DNA of 6,800 nucleotides from Bryobacteraceae bacterium. Lineage in GTDB: Bacteria > Acidobacteriota > Terriglobia > Bryobacterales > Bryobacteraceae. How positions within the stretch are numbered: position 1 is the stretch's first letter; every line of letters starts with the position of its first letter. The notes beneath the pieces are model-generated. The model ran no database searches, was not told where the DNA came from, and saw only the letters and a program-made list of their open reading frames with translations. The position numbers and the translations under genes were made by a program. The stretch spans positions 1 to 6,800 of the forward strand of contig JAICMB010000178.1 in the NCBI GenBank assembly GCA_025929455.1, in the 5' to 3' direction. Shown in pieces: positions 6,421 to 6,800 of the stretch.

Positions 6421-6800
6421 TTACTCCTTCGGCGCGATCCCGAGCGCTTTCATCTTGCGGTAAAGATTGCTGCGCTCCAGGCCCAGCAACTCCGCGGCGC
6501 GGCTGACGTTACCTCTGGTTTCGTCCAGCTTTTTGAGAATGTAATCGCGCTCCGCGGACTCGCGAACCTCCTGCAGGCTGCCGAAGCGTTCGGCCGAATC
6601 CGTCGCGACCGGCTTGCGCGGCGCCTGCACGGGAATATGGCGGGCGTCCACGCGCGTCTGCGGGTTCATAATGACGATGCGCTCGATCAGGTTGCGCAGT
6701 TCGCGCACGTTGCCGGGCCAGGAATACTCCTGCAGCACGCGATACGCTTCCGGAGTGAGCTCCTTCGGCTTGCGGCCGTAGGCGCGCGTGAATTCGCGCA
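6421..6800 (-). CDS. Sigma-54-dependent response regulator, NtrC family, C-terminal part
   Basis: The last 125 residues are visible; the gene continues past the right edge. They begin REFTRAYGRKPKELTPEAYR, the lid region of the AAA+ sigma-54-interaction domain. SWPGNVRELRN follows (encoded near 6725-6690), the family's conserved sensor-II segment that ends the ATPase domain. A variable linker leads to a Fis-type helix-turn-helix at the C terminus (NVSRAAELLGLERSNLYRKMKALGI, encoded about 6510-6436). Such proteins bind upstream activator sites and use ATP to open sigma-54 promoters. The receiver domain, the GAFTGA loop and any partner kinase would lie to the right and cannot be checked. NtrX- or AtoC-like naming is possible but not decidable from this part. 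An internal GTG at 6738 is not a real start, because the family's sequence continues upstream of it to the edge. The receptor gene follows on the same strand after 78 bp. Confidence 0.93.
   Translation of the reverse strand, partial: REFTRAYGRKPKELTPEAYRVLQEYSWPGNVRELRNLIERIVIMNPQTRVDARHIPVQAPRKPVATDSAERFGSLQEVRESAERDYILKKLDETRGNVSRAAELLGLERSNLYRKMKALGIAPKE

Overview
The window looks like a piece of a GC-rich Acidobacteriota chromosome, probably of the Bryobacter/Solibacter type. This rests on gene content: an Oar-like TonB-dependent receptor with a carboxypeptidase-regulatory-like N-terminal domain, a small membrane-anchored cytochrome c, an exported family M49 peptidase, many secreted proteins, and palindrome-rich spacers. 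The taxonomy is inferred from style and could not be checked by a search.

Layout. Positions 1-301 (minus) hold the N-terminal 100 residues of a secreted protein that runs off the left edge; it may belong to a CehA/McbA-type metallohydrolase family. After only 34 bp, a divergent gene (336-2363, plus) encodes a dipeptidyl-peptidase III (M49) with a signal peptide and every catalytic residue of the family that I could check. A 285-bp spacer (2364-2648) follows, rich in inverted repeats, including two abutting perfect palindromes with the same TTGTCAA core. Next come two closely linked plus-strand genes, a putative helical lipoprotein of unknown function (2649-3317) and a mono-heme, membrane-anchored cytochrome c (3327-3845), 9 bp apart. 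They converge on a long minus-strand gene for an 811-residue TonB-dependent outer-membrane receptor (3907-6342). Upstream of it on the same strand lies the C-terminal part of a sigma-54-dependent NtrC-type regulator (6421 to the right edge).

How the genes fit together. Apart from the regulator, every product carries an export signal or membrane anchor, so the window is mostly about the cell envelope: peptide trimming (DPP III), electron transfer (cytochrome c), and uptake or surface binding (TonB receptor). The lipoprotein and cytochrome look like one transcription unit. The regulator and receptor lie head to tail with 78 bp between them, so regulation of one by the other is possible but not shown. 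I see no CRISPR array, tRNA, rRNA, transposase, phage gene or defence cassette. The least explained parts are the palindromic spacer and the unknown lipoprotein; nothing here amounts to a clearly new system.
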